From positions 62,001 through 126,000 of the forward strand of contig NZ_BOMG01000102.1 in assembly GCF_016862075.1 (NCBI RefSeq): 64,000 nt of DNA, given 5' to 3'. Of this stretch, positions 41,893 to 50,229 are shown in pieces. This DNA is from Actinoplanes couchii. Lineage in GTDB: Bacteria > Actinomycetota > Actinomycetes > Mycobacteriales > Micromonosporaceae. The notes beneath the pieces are model-generated. The model did no database searches, was not told the DNA's origin, and saw only the letters and a list, made by a program, of their open reading frames with translations. How positions within the stretch are numbered: the stretch's first letter is position 1; the number at the start of each line of letters is the position of its first letter. Position numbers and translations under genes: made by a program.

Positions 41893-43092
41893 ATGCCCGA
41901 TCTTGCAGGCCGCCGTTTCGATCTCGCTCGTCGCCATGAGTTCCGGGTGCTGGCCGCCGCCAAACCGAGCCTTCCCGTGCTGCTCACCGCCGGGCGCCTG
42001 GCCGGAAGCCTGCGACGGGTGCCCCGGATCGGCTGGGTCACCACCGATCCGGTCGTGGCCCGGCGGATCCTCAACGATCCGGCGCATTTCACGCTGCTCG
42101 GTGAGGGCGGTGTCGGGCACATGTGGGCGCAGGTTCTCGGCGACTGGGTCAACGACATCTTCGACGGGCCCGGACACCACCAGCTCCGCTCCCGGACCCG
42201 TGACCTGTTCACCGACGACAGCGCCCGCGAACTCAACAACCGGGTCGTCGGCCCGCGCCTTGCCCAGGCCGGGGCGGAACTGCGGGCCGGCCGGGCTGTC
42301 GACATCGCCGACCTGGCCCGGGTGCTGGTCGGCCGGATCGTCGCCGACCTGCTGCAGCTGCGGGTGGCCGATCACGATGACGCGTACCGCGAAATTTTCG
42401 GCACCGGGGAGGAACTCGCCGCGCTCGCGCTGGGGACCACCACCTCCACCCACCTCGCGCCGGAGACCGTGGCCCGGGCGAAAGCCATCGTGGCCCGGCT
42501 GACCGTGAACGTCGCCGAGGCCTGGCGAACCGCCCCGCCGGAGACGGTCCTCGGCCGCTGCCGTGACCTGGGCCTGGAGCAACGCCAGGCGGAAGGCCTA
42601 GCCACCCTGCTGATGGTGGCCGGCACCGAGACCGCGGCCAGCGCGATGGCCCGGACCGTAGCGATCCTGCACGACACCGGGGCCCAGCACCGTCTCCGAG
42701 CTGATCCCGCCCTGCTGCCCGACGCGGTCCGCGAGGGCCTGCGGGTCACCTCCCCGGCCCCGGTGATCGGCCGGGCGGTGTCCGCGGACGTCGCCGTCGA
42801 GAGCCGTCATCTGCGTGCGGGGGAGCGGGTGCTGATGTTGACGTGGACCGCGAACAACGCCGCCGGTCCGTTCGACCTGGACCGCGGATACCTCCCGGAC
42901 CAGCGTCAACTCTGGTTCGGTGCGGGCCGCCACCTGTGCTTGGGTGCTCCGGTCGCCCGAGCCGAGATAACCGGAATGCTGCAGACGCTCCTCGACACCG
43001 GCCGGGCATGGCGCATCGGCAGGCGCGGTTACCGCCGCAAGGTCCTGATCCCGTCCTACGCCTACCTACCCCTCCGCCTGTCCCACCACTGA
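41893..43092 (+). CDS. Cytochrome P450
   Basis: A 399-residue bacterial class I P450: I-helix MVAGTETAASAMARTV (the A-G-x-E/D-T motif), ExxR as EGLR (AVREGLRVTSPAPVIGR) and the heme-Cys loop FGAGRHLCLGAPVARAE. It is a stand-alone gene with no ferredoxin or biosynthetic genes beside it, so the substrate is unknown. ATG 41893 is the only good start. It follows the MerR gene by 37 bp. Confidence 0.95.
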   Translation: MPDLAGRRFDLARRHEFRVLAAAKPSLPVLLTAGRLAGSLRRVPRIGWVTTDPVVARRILNDPAHFTLLGEGGVGHMWAQVLGDWVNDIFDGPGHHQLRSRTRDLFTDDSARELNNRVVGPRLAQAGAELRAGRAVDIADLARVLVGRIVADLLQLRVADHDDAYREIFGTGEELAALALGTTTSTHLAPETVARAKAIVARLTVNVAEAWRTAPPETVLGRCRDLGLEQRQAEGLATLLMVAGTETAASAMARTVAILHDTGAQHRLRADPALLPDAVREGLRVTSPAPVIGRAVSADVAVESRHLRAGERVLMLTWTANNAAGPFDLDRGYLPDQRQLWFGAGRHLCLGAPVARAEITGMLQTLLDTGRAWRIGRRGYRRKVLIPSYAYLPLRLSHH

Positions 43093-43335
43093 CCCGGCCC
43101 GCGCCCGCTCCCGCCACCCCCGCCCACGCCGTTCCCGCCGGTCCCGCCTGCGCCGTTCCTTCCGCTCTCATCTCTCCCGCTCCGGCCGCTTTCGCCGCGC
43201 CTGGCCTTACCGGTGGCCGCGGCCCAGCCGCGCCCGGGCCCGCCTTTCATTGACCCCTGTCGACGGCTGGCTTATCGTCGCGCCTAGAAACTTTCTCTCC
43301 GAGTTGCGATTGTTTCCCCGAACAGGAAGTGACTC
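43093..43335. other. Low-complexity C-rich gap and endoglucanase promoter region
   Basis: 43093-43250 is a pyrimidine-rich stretch of CCGCCxxCC-type repeats with no convincing gene. 43260-43335 is more AT-rich and holds the promoter of the endoglucanase gene; AGGAAG is 6 bp before the ATG. Confidence 0.5.
43287..43295. promoter_or_regulatory. GAAACTTTC element upstream of the endoglucanase
   Basis: The odd-length palindrome GAAACTTTC lies 40 bp before the GH5 ATG. The same nonamer occurs at 50154-50162 upstream of the LplABC/GH43 locus. CGAAA/TTTCG-type sites precede xylanase and xylosidase genes in Streptomyces and are bound by LacI regulators there, so a common regulator is plausible. Confidence 0.45.
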
Positions 43336-45420
43336 ATGATCTCCCCGATCCCCGCATTCCCTCCGTCTTCTCACCAACCGGCTTCGCGTCGGTCGCCCCG
43401 CCGCTCGATCCTGAGCGTCCTGATCGCCGCCGTACTGATGCTGGTCGGCGTCCTCGTGGCGACCGCGGCGCAGGCAGCCGCCGGCTGCAAGGTCGTCTAC
43501 CAGGTGTCCTCGCAGTGGCAGGGCGGATTCACCGCCGACGTCGCCGTGACCAACCTCGGTGACACGATCAACGGCTGGAACCTGAAGTGGACCTGGACCG
43601 CCGGCCAGCGGGTGACCCAGGCCTGGAGCTCGACCGTGACCGCCGCCGGCGACCAGGTGACCGCCACCAACGCGAGCTGGAACGCCGCCCTTCCTACCAG
43701 CGGATCCGTGTCGTTCGGTTTCAACGGTTCGTGGACCGGCTCCAACCCGGCGCCCGCGTCGTTCGCCCTGAACGGCGTGACCTGCACCGGAGGCGCCACC
43801 CCGACCACCCCGCCGCCGTCGGACCCGGGCGGCGGCAGTTCCGATCCGGAGGCGATCGTCGCGGCGATGCAGCCCGGCTGGAACCTCGGCAACACCCTGG
43901 ACGCGATCCCGGACGAAACGTCCTGGGGCAATCCGCTGACCACGCAGGCGCTGCTGCGGCACGTGAAGTCGCAGGGTTACAACAGCATCCGTCTGCCGAT
44001 CACCTGGAGCAACCACCACGGCGCCGCCCCGAACTACACGATCGACGCCGCCTGGCTGGCCCGGGTGAAGCAGATCGTGGACTGGGCCCTGGCCGAGGAC
44101 CTCTACGTCATGATCAACCTGCATCACGACTCCTGGCAGTGGATCAACACCTATCCCACTGATCGTACGAACGTGACCGCGAGGTACACCCGTCTCTGGA
44201 CGCAGATCAGTGCCGCGTTCCGGGCCTATCCCGAGGAGTTGGTGTTCGAGAGCATCAACGAGCCGCAGTTCGCCGGAACCACCGACGACCAGCAGAACTA
44301 TCAGGCCCTCGCCGAGCTGGACGAGATCTTCGTAGACCTGGTCCGCGCGTCCGGCGGCGCCAACACCACCCGCCTGCTGGTGCTGCCGACCCTGTTCACC
44401 AACGCCGACCAGGGCCGCCTCGACGCGCTGAACGCCGAGTTCGACGCCCTCGACGATCCGAACGTGGCGGCAACCGTGCACTTCTACGGTTACTGGCCGT
44501 TCAGCGTGAACATCGCGGGCGGCACCCGCTACGACGCCACCGTGGAGCAGGATCTGATCGGAACGTTCGACCGGGTCAAGGCAAGTTTCGTGGACCGCGG
44601 CATCCCGGTGATCATCGGCGAGTGGGCGCTGCTGAACTGGGACCACAACCGCCCCGGCGTCATCGAGCGCGGCGAGTTCCTGAAGTTCCTGGAGGCGGTC
44701 GGCTATCACGCCCGCACCCGGGGTCTGACCACGATGCTGTGGGACGCCGGCCAGTTCCTGAACCGCACCGAACTCCGCTGGCGCGACCAGGGCGTGCACG
44801 ACATCATCCAGGCCAGCTGGACGACCCGTTCCGGCACCGCGTCGTCGGATCAGATCTTCGTCCCGCGTACCGGCGCAATCGGCTCGAAGTCGTTGACCTT
44901 GAACCTGAACGGCACCACCTTCCAGGGCTTGACCGGTTTGACCCAGGGCACTGACTACACGGTCTCCGGAAACAATCTGACCGTGACGGCATCGGCGTTG
45001 ACCAGGCTGTTGGGAGACCGCTCCTACGGCGTCCGCGCCACCGTCGAGGCCCGTTTCAGCCAGGGAGTCCCTTGGCGGATCAACCTCATCTCGTACGATC
45101 CTGCGACCCAGTCGACAGCAACCGGCACGACGACAGCCTTCGCCATCCCCACCCAGTTCCGAGGTGACCAGCTGGCCACGATGGAGGCCAAATACGCCGA
45201 CGGCTCCAACGCGGGCCCCGCGAACTGGACGTCCTACAAAGAGTTCTGGACCCACTTCCAGCCGGATTACAGCGCGAACACGATCCTGCTGAAGCCGGAG
45301 TTCTTCGCCGAGGTCAACGACGGCACGGTGACGCTGACCTTCCACTTCTGGAGCGGAGCCCGAACCACCTACACCCTCACCAAGTCCGGCACCACAGTCA
45401 CCGGCGCCCCCAACTCCTGA
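43336..45420 (+). CDS. Secreted multi-module GH5 endoglucanase (CBM2-GH5-X2-CBM46)
   Basis: A 694-residue secreted enzyme. After a signal peptide (about 20-48), a CBM2 (about 50-152; WQGGFTADVAVTNLGDTING) is joined by a PTTPPPSDPGGGSS linker to a GH5 barrel (about 172-490). Glu309 (SINEPQF) is the acid/base and Glu429 (VIIGEWALL) the nucleophile. An Ig-like X2 domain (about 500-590) and a CBM46-like end (about 595-690) follow, as in GH5_4 enzymes acting on cellulose, xyloglucan or mixed-linkage glucan. Confidence 0.92.
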   Translation: MISPIPAFPPSSHQPASRRSPRRSILSVLIAAVLMLVGVLVATAAQAAAGCKVVYQVSSQWQGGFTADVAVTNLGDTINGWNLKWTWTAGQRVTQAWSSTVTAAGDQVTATNASWNAALPTSGSVSFGFNGSWTGSNPAPASFALNGVTCTGGATPTTPPPSDPGGGSSDPEAIVAAMQPGWNLGNTLDAIPDETSWGNPLTTQALLRHVKSQGYNSIRLPITWSNHHGAAPNYTIDAAWLARVKQIVDWALAEDLYVMINLHHDSWQWINTYPTDRTNVTARYTRLWTQISAAFRAYPEELVFESINEPQFAGTTDDQQNYQALAELDEIFVDLVRASGGANTTRLLVLPTLFTNADQGRLDALNAEFDALDDPNVAATVHFYGYWPFSVNIAGGTRYDATVEQDLIGTFDRVKASFVDRGIPVIIGEWALLNWDHNRPGVIERGEFLKFLEAVGYHARTRGLTTMLWDAGQFLNRTELRWRDQGVHDIIQASWTTRSGTASSDQIFVPRTGAIGSKSLTLNLNGTTFQGLTGLTQGTDYTVSGNNLTVTASALTRLLGDRSYGVRATVEARFSQGVPWRINLISYDPATQSTATGTTTAFAIPTQFRGDQLATMEAKYADGSNAGPANWTSYKEFWTHFQPDYSANTILLKPEFFAEVNDGTVTLTFHFWSGARTTYTLTKSGTTVTGAPNS

Positions 45421-45433
45421 CCTACCCACCCGT

Positions 45434-45464
45434 CGCCGGGCCGGTCGAGGTGACCGGCCCGGCG
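45434..45464 (+). terminator. Perfect 13-bp hairpin after the endoglucanase
   Basis: CGCCGGGCCGGTC (45434-45446) pairs perfectly with GACCGGCCCGGCG (45452-45464) around GAGGT, 13 bp past the stop. Confidence 0.85.
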
Positions 45465-45509
45465 GGGGATTCCGGGCGTGCGGTGGTGTCCGCTTGGCAT
45501 CATGAGCGA

Positions 45510-46043
45510 ATGTCCCGTTTCCGGCAGTCCGCGTTGCTTCCCGCCGTGATGGCGGCCCTCGTCGCCGGCTGTTCGAGCCCACCCGCGCGGACACCCGAGC
45601 CGTCCGCGCCGGCCCCTGTCGTGACCGCGGCCACGCCGTCTCCCGGCCCGTCGGCGGCCGCCGCCCTCGCCCCGCTCGAAGCACCCCCGGTCGTTCCCGG
45701 TGAGCTGTCCCGGAGGGTGGTCACCGTCAAGGACGGGCACTCCGACAACAAGACCATCCTGCACCGCGACGCGAAGAGCGGCACCGAGTACGGGGTGCAG
45801 GCGGCCTGCACCTCGGCGACTCCGGGCACGACGCTCTCCGTCGAGGTACGCAGGAGCAAACCCGGCGCCGACGCTGAACCGCTGTCCTCGGGCACGATCC
45901 CCTGCGACGGGAGGGTGACCCTCAACGGCTTCGGCAGCCTCCCGGCCGAATCGATCGTGGTCGACCTGAGTGGCGATCGATCCGGGGTGACCTCGGCCTA
46001 TGCGGTCCTCGCGCCCATCTCGTCACTGATGGAGGTGGAATAG
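45510..46043 (+). CDS. Lipoprotein of unknown function
   Basis: A 177-residue lipoprotein: basic n-region, hydrophobic core and lipobox LVAGC (about Cys22), then a long Pro/Ala/Thr linker (about 23-60) and a compact beta-rich domain with two Cys (QAACTSA and TIPCDG) likely to form a disulphide. ATG 45510 is chosen; upstream in-frame sequence is the terminator region. Its last 46 bp overlap the convergent lipB gene. No family is recognised. Confidence 0.7.
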   Translation: MSRFRQSALLPAVMAALVAGCSSPPARTPEPSAPAPVVTAATPSPGPSAAAALAPLEAPPVVPGELSRRVVTVKDGHSDNKTILHRDAKSGTEYGVQAACTSATPGTTLSVEVRRSKPGADAEPLSSGTIPCDGRVTLNGFGSLPAESIVVDLSGDRSGVTSAYAVLAPISSLMEVE

Positions 46044-46668
46044 CGCAGATGGGCCGCCACGGCATCGCGAACCTCGGCGTCGGTGGGCGGGTGGACGCCC
46101 GACTCGGCGGCCAGCTGGTGGAGTGAGGTCATCGCCACGTCGTCCAGGCTGCAGGCGATGAAACTGTCGAAGACCGCCAGGTCGGGGTCGACGTTCAGGG
46201 CGAACCCGTGCGTGGTGATGCCGCCGCGGATGCGCATGCCGATCGAGACGATCTTGCGGTGGTCCGGGGTCCAGACACCGACCAGGCTGGCCGATCCGGG
46301 CGGGGTGTCGCGGCGGATCGCCGGGAACCCGAGGTCGGCCAGGGCGGCGATCAGCCCGTTCTCCAGCCAGCGGACCACGTCGACCGGCCCCCACTCGCGC
46401 AGGTCCATGACCAGGTAGCCGACGAGCTGGCCGGGGCCGTGATAGGTCGCGTTGCCACCGCGGTCGGCCTCGACGGTGGGGATCACCGACAGATCCGCGG
46501 GGAGGTCCCCGGGCGGGGTCCGCCGCCCGAAAGTGATCACCGGAGGATGGCTGAGCAGGAACAACCGGTCGGGGCGGTCCCGGCCCGGCGCTCGTCGGCC
46601 CAGCCGGCCATCGTGTCGATCGCGGTCCGGTAGTCGATCTCGCCGAGGTCCACTCGCAGCACACTCAC
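45998..46668 (-). pseudogene. lipB: Octanoyltransferase LipB with apparent 1-nt frameshift
   Basis: The minus strand encodes a LipB N-terminus from GTG 46668 (VSVLRVDLGEIDYRTAIDTM, then AGWADERRAGTAP). At about 46566-46576 (GCCCCGACCGG on the minus strand) one base seems missing: the next frame carries the rest (DRLFLLSHPPVITFGRRTPP; GGNATYHGPGQLVGYL; Lys in RKIVSIGMRI; Cys in FIACSL). Active-site residues are intact. LipB transfers octanoate from ACP to E2 and GcvH. Either this is a pseudogene or the sequence has a base error. Confidence 0.78.
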
Positions 46669-46717
46669 GTCGCCGATTGTGCTCCTGTCCCGCTGCCCCG
46701 GCCATGAGACGCGCGAC

Positions 46718-47593
46718 TCAGCCCTTGACCGCCCCGATCAGGACGCCCTTGATGAAGTGGCGCTGGATGAACGGGTAGACGGCGACGATCGGGGCCACCG
46801 TCAGGACCACCACGGCCATTTTGATCGCCTCGGTGGGCGGCAGTGACGCCGCCGCTCCGGATGTGTGCGGCGCCTGCCCGGCCAGCAGATAGCTCTGCAG
46901 CACCCGCTGGATCGGGTACATGTCGTTGCGGTCGATGAACAGCAGCGCGTCGAACCACACGTTCCAATAGGCGACCGCGTAGAACAGCCCGATGACGGCC
47001 ACCACCGCCGACGACAACGGCAGCACGATGCGGGCCAGGATCCGGAAATCACCTGCTCCATCGATACGGGCACTGTCCAGCAACTCCGGCGGAATGCCCT
47101 GGAAGAAGCCGCGGACGACGACCAGATTGAAGACGCTGACCGCGGACGGCAGGATCAGCGCCCAGATGCTGTCCTTCAGGCCGAGCCCGGTGACGACCAG
47201 ATATTTCGGGACCAGCGGCGGATAGATCAGGAACGGGATCAGGAAGTACGCCAGCAACCAGCGATGTCCGGTCGATCCGGGACGCGACAGCCCGTACGCG
47301 GAAAGGACCGTGACCGTCAGGGCGACCGCCGTCCCGATCACGGTGACCAGGGTGCTGATCCACAATGCCCGGGTGACCGCGCCACCGGCGAAGATGGTCC
47401 GATAAGCGGACAGGTCGAAACCGCGGGGGATCACCACGAATCCGCCCGCTGACGCGATCGCCGACGGCGGCGACAGACTGGTCACCAGAACCGTCCAGAG
47501 CGGAAACAGCACACTGGCTACGAGCAGCGTCAATATGACGGCTTTGAGGGCCCGGCCGGGAACGGTGGGCGGCTCCTCCCAGACAGGTCTCAT
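46718..47593 (-). CDS. Carbohydrate ABC transporter permease (LplC/MalG-like)
   Basis: A 291-residue six-helix BPD_transp_1 permease. The EAA loop is visible as FQGIPPELLDSARIDGAGDF followed by RIVLPLSSAVVAVIGLF. The family imports oligosaccharides using a shared ATPase encoded elsewhere. It overlaps the upstream permease by ATGA. Its C-terminus (YPFIQRHFIKGVLIGAVKG) is the standard MalG-type ending. Last gene of the operon. Confidence 0.93.
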   Translation of the reverse strand: MRPVWEEPPTVPGRALKAVILTLLVASVLFPLWTVLVTSLSPPSAIASAGGFVVIPRGFDLSAYRTIFAGGAVTRALWISTLVTVIGTAVALTVTVLSAYGLSRPGSTGHRWLLAYFLIPFLIYPPLVPKYLVVTGLGLKDSIWALILPSAVSVFNLVVVRGFFQGIPPELLDSARIDGAGDFRILARIVLPLSSAVVAVIGLFYAVAYWNVWFDALLFIDRNDMYPIQRVLQSYLLAGQAPHTSGAAASLPPTEAIKMAVVVLTVAPIVAVYPFIQRHFIKGVLIGAVKG

Positions 47594-48516
47594 GATTTGC
47601 TGTAGATCCCTCGTTCGCCGAGTGCGTGGGCCATCCGGTTGGCGGCCAGGATCAGGACCAGCCCGATGGCGGCTTTGAACAGTCCGGCGGCGGCGCCGAA
47701 ACCGAAGTTCCCGGTGGCGATGGAGAAGTAGTAGACGTAGGTGTCGAGCACTTCGGCGGCCTGCCGCCCGACCGCGTCGCGCTGCAGGATGAACTGTTCG
47801 AAGCCGACCGACAGCGCGTCGCCGAGCCGCAGAATGAGCAGCAGCACGATCACCGGCCGCAGCCCGGGAAGGGTGATGTGCCACAGCCGCCGCCAGCGTC
47901 CGGCGCCGTCGACGGCGGCCGCCTCGTACAGATGGGGGTCGACGGCGGCCAATGCGGCGAGGAACACGATGGTGCCCCAGCCGACGTCCTTCCAGACCGC
48001 TTCGGCGGTGACCAGGATCAGGAACGTGTCCGGGTTGGTCATGATGTTCCACGGTTCCAGCCCGGCGTCGCGCAACGTCTGCGCGAACAGTCCCGCGCCG
48101 CCGAGCATCTGCACGAAGAACGTGATGACCAGGACCCAGCTGAAGAAGTGCGGCAGGTACACCACGGTCTGGATGAATCCGCGCAGCCGGCGGGACAGCA
48201 GATGGTGCAGCATGACGGCGAGCGCGATCGGCAGCGGGAAGAAGAACACCAGCTGGAAGACCGTGATGGTCAGCGTGTTGCGCAGCGCGTCCCAGAACGC
48301 CGGGTCCTCGAAGAGCAGCTGGAACTGACCGAAGCCGATCCAGTCGCTGCTCAGGAAAGCGGTGAGCGGATTCGTACCGGCGTAGGGGTTGTAGTCCTGG
48401 AACGCGATGACGTTGCCGAGGATCGGGACGTAACTGAAGACCAGCAACAGCACGACGCCGGGTACGAGCATGACGAGCAGTTGCCAGTCGCGGCGCAGCC
48501 GGTCGCGCAGTCTCAC
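47590..48516 (-). CDS. Carbohydrate ABC transporter permease (LplB/UgpA-like)
   Basis: A 308-residue six-helix permease of the LplB group. The start MRLRDRLRRDWQLLVMLVPG leads to helix 1, FQDYNPYAGTNPLTAFLSSD is the first outside loop, and the EAA loop (ALAAVDPHLYEAAAVDGAGR, then LWHITLPGLRPVI) is intact. It sits between the binding protein and LplC genes with ATGA overlaps on both sides. No ATPase gene is present, as usual where an MsiK-like ATPase is shared. Confidence 0.93.
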   Translation of the reverse strand: MRLRDRLRRDWQLLVMLVPGVVLLLVFSYVPILGNVIAFQDYNPYAGTNPLTAFLSSDWIGFGQFQLLFEDPAFWDALRNTLTITVFQLVFFFPLPIALAVMLHHLLSRRLRGFIQTVVYLPHFFSWVLVITFFVQMLGGAGLFAQTLRDAGLEPWNIMTNPDTFLILVTAEAVWKDVGWGTIVFLAALAAVDPHLYEAAAVDGAGRWRRLWHITLPGLRPVIVLLLILRLGDALSVGFEQFILQRDAVGRQAAEVLDTYVYYFSIATGNFGFGAAAGLFKAAIGLVLILAANRMAHALGERGIYSKS

Positions 48517-50132
48517 AGGGATCGCGCCATCAGTGCCCGCGCCTCTTCACCGCCGTTGTCGCGCCATTCCTTGACGAGCCCGTCCACGTCGGAGAGGGGC
48601 CGCCGGCCGCGCAGCACGTCGGTGAACTTCTCCTCGGCGGGCACCCGGTTGGCGGCGAACCGGGCGGGCATCTCCAGTTTCAGCCCCTCCCACGGGTCCT
48701 TCTCCAGGTGTTTGACGGTTTCGTTGGAGTAGGTGAGGACGTCGCGCACGTAGTTCGGGGTGTTCGGGAACGGGCCGATCGCCGGGTTCCGGCCGCTGAT
48801 GAAGAAGTACTGGTTGGCGATCTCCTTGAAGGCCAGATCGGTTTTCACCGGGCCGTCCGGGCCGGCGGTGTGGTGTTTCCCGGCGACCCCGAAATCGCGG
48901 AGCTGGGCCTCCTGGGTGCCGAGCGGGGCGGAGCACCAGTCGACGACGCGCAGCAGTTCCTCGACCCGATCCTTGGGCAGCCCGGCTTTGACGAACGTGT
49001 AGCTGATCGGCTCGCCGGCGCCCCAGACCAGAGGAGCACCGGAATCCGCGGCGAACACCGGCACCGGCTGGAGGTTCGATTTCGGGTTCTCGGCCTGCGC
49101 GGCCTGCCAGAATCCCATGCCGGCCTGGGCGAAGACGATCGCGCCGTCCCGGGCGAACAGCTGGTCCTGGTCGGCGCCTTTGCTGGCGACCAGATCGGGG
49201 TGCACCAGCCCGTCGGCATAGATCTTCGCCATCACTTCGAGGGCCTGCCGGTATTCGGCGGTCTCGTACTTGAATTCCGGGGTGCCGTCGGCGCGGACCC
49301 GCCAGCCGCCTTTCGCGCCGGGCACCCGGTGGTACATCTGCACCATCGGGAAGATCTCGCTGAAGGCCCACACCTTGCGGGCCGGATCGGTGACCTCTTT
49401 CGCCGCGGCGAGCAGTTGTTCGAGGCTGCCGGGAACGGCGATGCCGCGCTGGTCGAGCAGATCCTTGCGGGTGAACAGGGCGTAGGGGAACGGCGAGTCG
49501 GTCGGGTTGGGAATCGCCAGCAGCCGCTCGTTCCAGACCGCGTTGCGCCAGGCGGCGGCCGGGAAGGACCCGATCATCCGGTACGGCTGGACCAGGTCGC
49601 CGTGCAGATGGTCGGTGAGGTCGGTGAACAGGACCTTGGCCGCCTCGGCGAACCGCGGGATCTTGTCGATCTCCCAGCCGGGCACGCAGAGCAGGTCGGG
49701 CACGTCGCGGGCGCCGAACACGGCGTTGAGCTTGTCGGCGTAGGTGCCGCCGTCCTGCACGGTGAAGTCGACGGGCGTGCCGAGTTCGGCGTTGACGGCC
49801 CGCAGGTAGGCGGACTGTGCCGTGCCGGGCGGCGCCGGGCCCCAGACCGGGGTCATCGCGCTGATCGCCCGGCCGCTGGTGCCGGGCTTGGTGGTGATCG
49901 CGTCGGTGAGCGGGTTCGGGTACCGCAGGTAGCCGTCGGGGACCGGCCGGGTGCCGGTGATGTCCGGCTTGATGGTTCCGGTGCGGTCCCGCTGGGTGGG
50001 CAGCACGTCACCGAGGGCGCCGAGGTTCTGGGCGTTGCCGCTGCTGGTGGGCTTCTCACTGCATCCGGCCGCGGTGGCGATGACGCTCAGGCCGGCGATC
50101 TGCAGGAGGGACCGGCGCGTCGTACCTGTCAT
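48513..50132 (-). CDS. Carbohydrate ABC transporter substrate-binding lipoprotein (LplA-like)
   Basis: A 539-residue extracellular binding protein. Twin-arginine-like start TGTTRRSLLQIAGLSVIATA and lipobox ATAAGC indicate an exported lipoprotein. The long domain (LGALGDVLPTQRDRTGTIKP; PNPTDSPFPYALFTRKDLLD; RNPAIGPFPNTPNYVRDVL) matches the LplA/YtcQ group of large binding proteins for plant oligosaccharides. ATG 50132 has GGAGA 7 bp upstream. First gene of the importer operon, divergent from the GH43 gene. Confidence 0.92.
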   Translation of the reverse strand: MTGTTRRSLLQIAGLSVIATAAGCSEKPTSSGNAQNLGALGDVLPTQRDRTGTIKPDITGTRPVPDGYLRYPNPLTDAITTKPGTSGRAISAMTPVWGPAPPGTAQSAYLRAVNAELGTPVDFTVQDGGTYADKLNAVFGARDVPDLLCVPGWEIDKIPRFAEAAKVLFTDLTDHLHGDLVQPYRMIGSFPAAAWRNAVWNERLLAIPNPTDSPFPYALFTRKDLLDQRGIAVPGSLEQLLAAAKEVTDPARKVWAFSEIFPMVQMYHRVPGAKGGWRVRADGTPEFKYETAEYRQALEVMAKIYADGLVHPDLVASKGADQDQLFARDGAIVFAQAGMGFWQAAQAENPKSNLQPVPVFAADSGAPLVWGAGEPISYTFVKAGLPKDRVEELLRVVDWCSAPLGTQEAQLRDFGVAGKHHTAGPDGPVKTDLAFKEIANQYFFISGRNPAIGPFPNTPNYVRDVLTYSNETVKHLEKDPWEGLKLEMPARFAANRVPAEEKFTDVLRGRRPLSDVDGLVKEWRDNGGEEARALMARSL

Positions 50133-50153
50133 GGTCGTCTCCGACATCAGTTG

Positions 50154-50162
50154 GAAACTTTC
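50154..50162. promoter_or_regulatory. GAAACTTTC element between the importer operon and GH43
   Basis: GAAACTTTC, extended as GGAAACTTTCG, is 22 bp from the lplA start and 68 bp from the GH43 start. A second half-site CCGAAAGG lies at about 50173-50180. The LacI gene downstream of GH43 is the probable binder. Confidence 0.55.
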
Positions 50163-50229
50163 GCTGGGTCGGCCGAAAGGTAGCATGGCCGGAGATCGAA
50201 AACCATCGTTGACGGAAGAGGCTCTCCCG

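Noticed and set aside
43093..43250. C-rich stretch as a coding tail of the P450
   Set aside because: The P450 has a proper stop at 43092 and a complete C-terminus; the stretch is simple-sequence.
43207..45684. 825-codon minus-strand frame over the GH5 gene
   Set aside because: Antisense shadow of the endoglucanase with repetitive Arg/Gly/Val composition.
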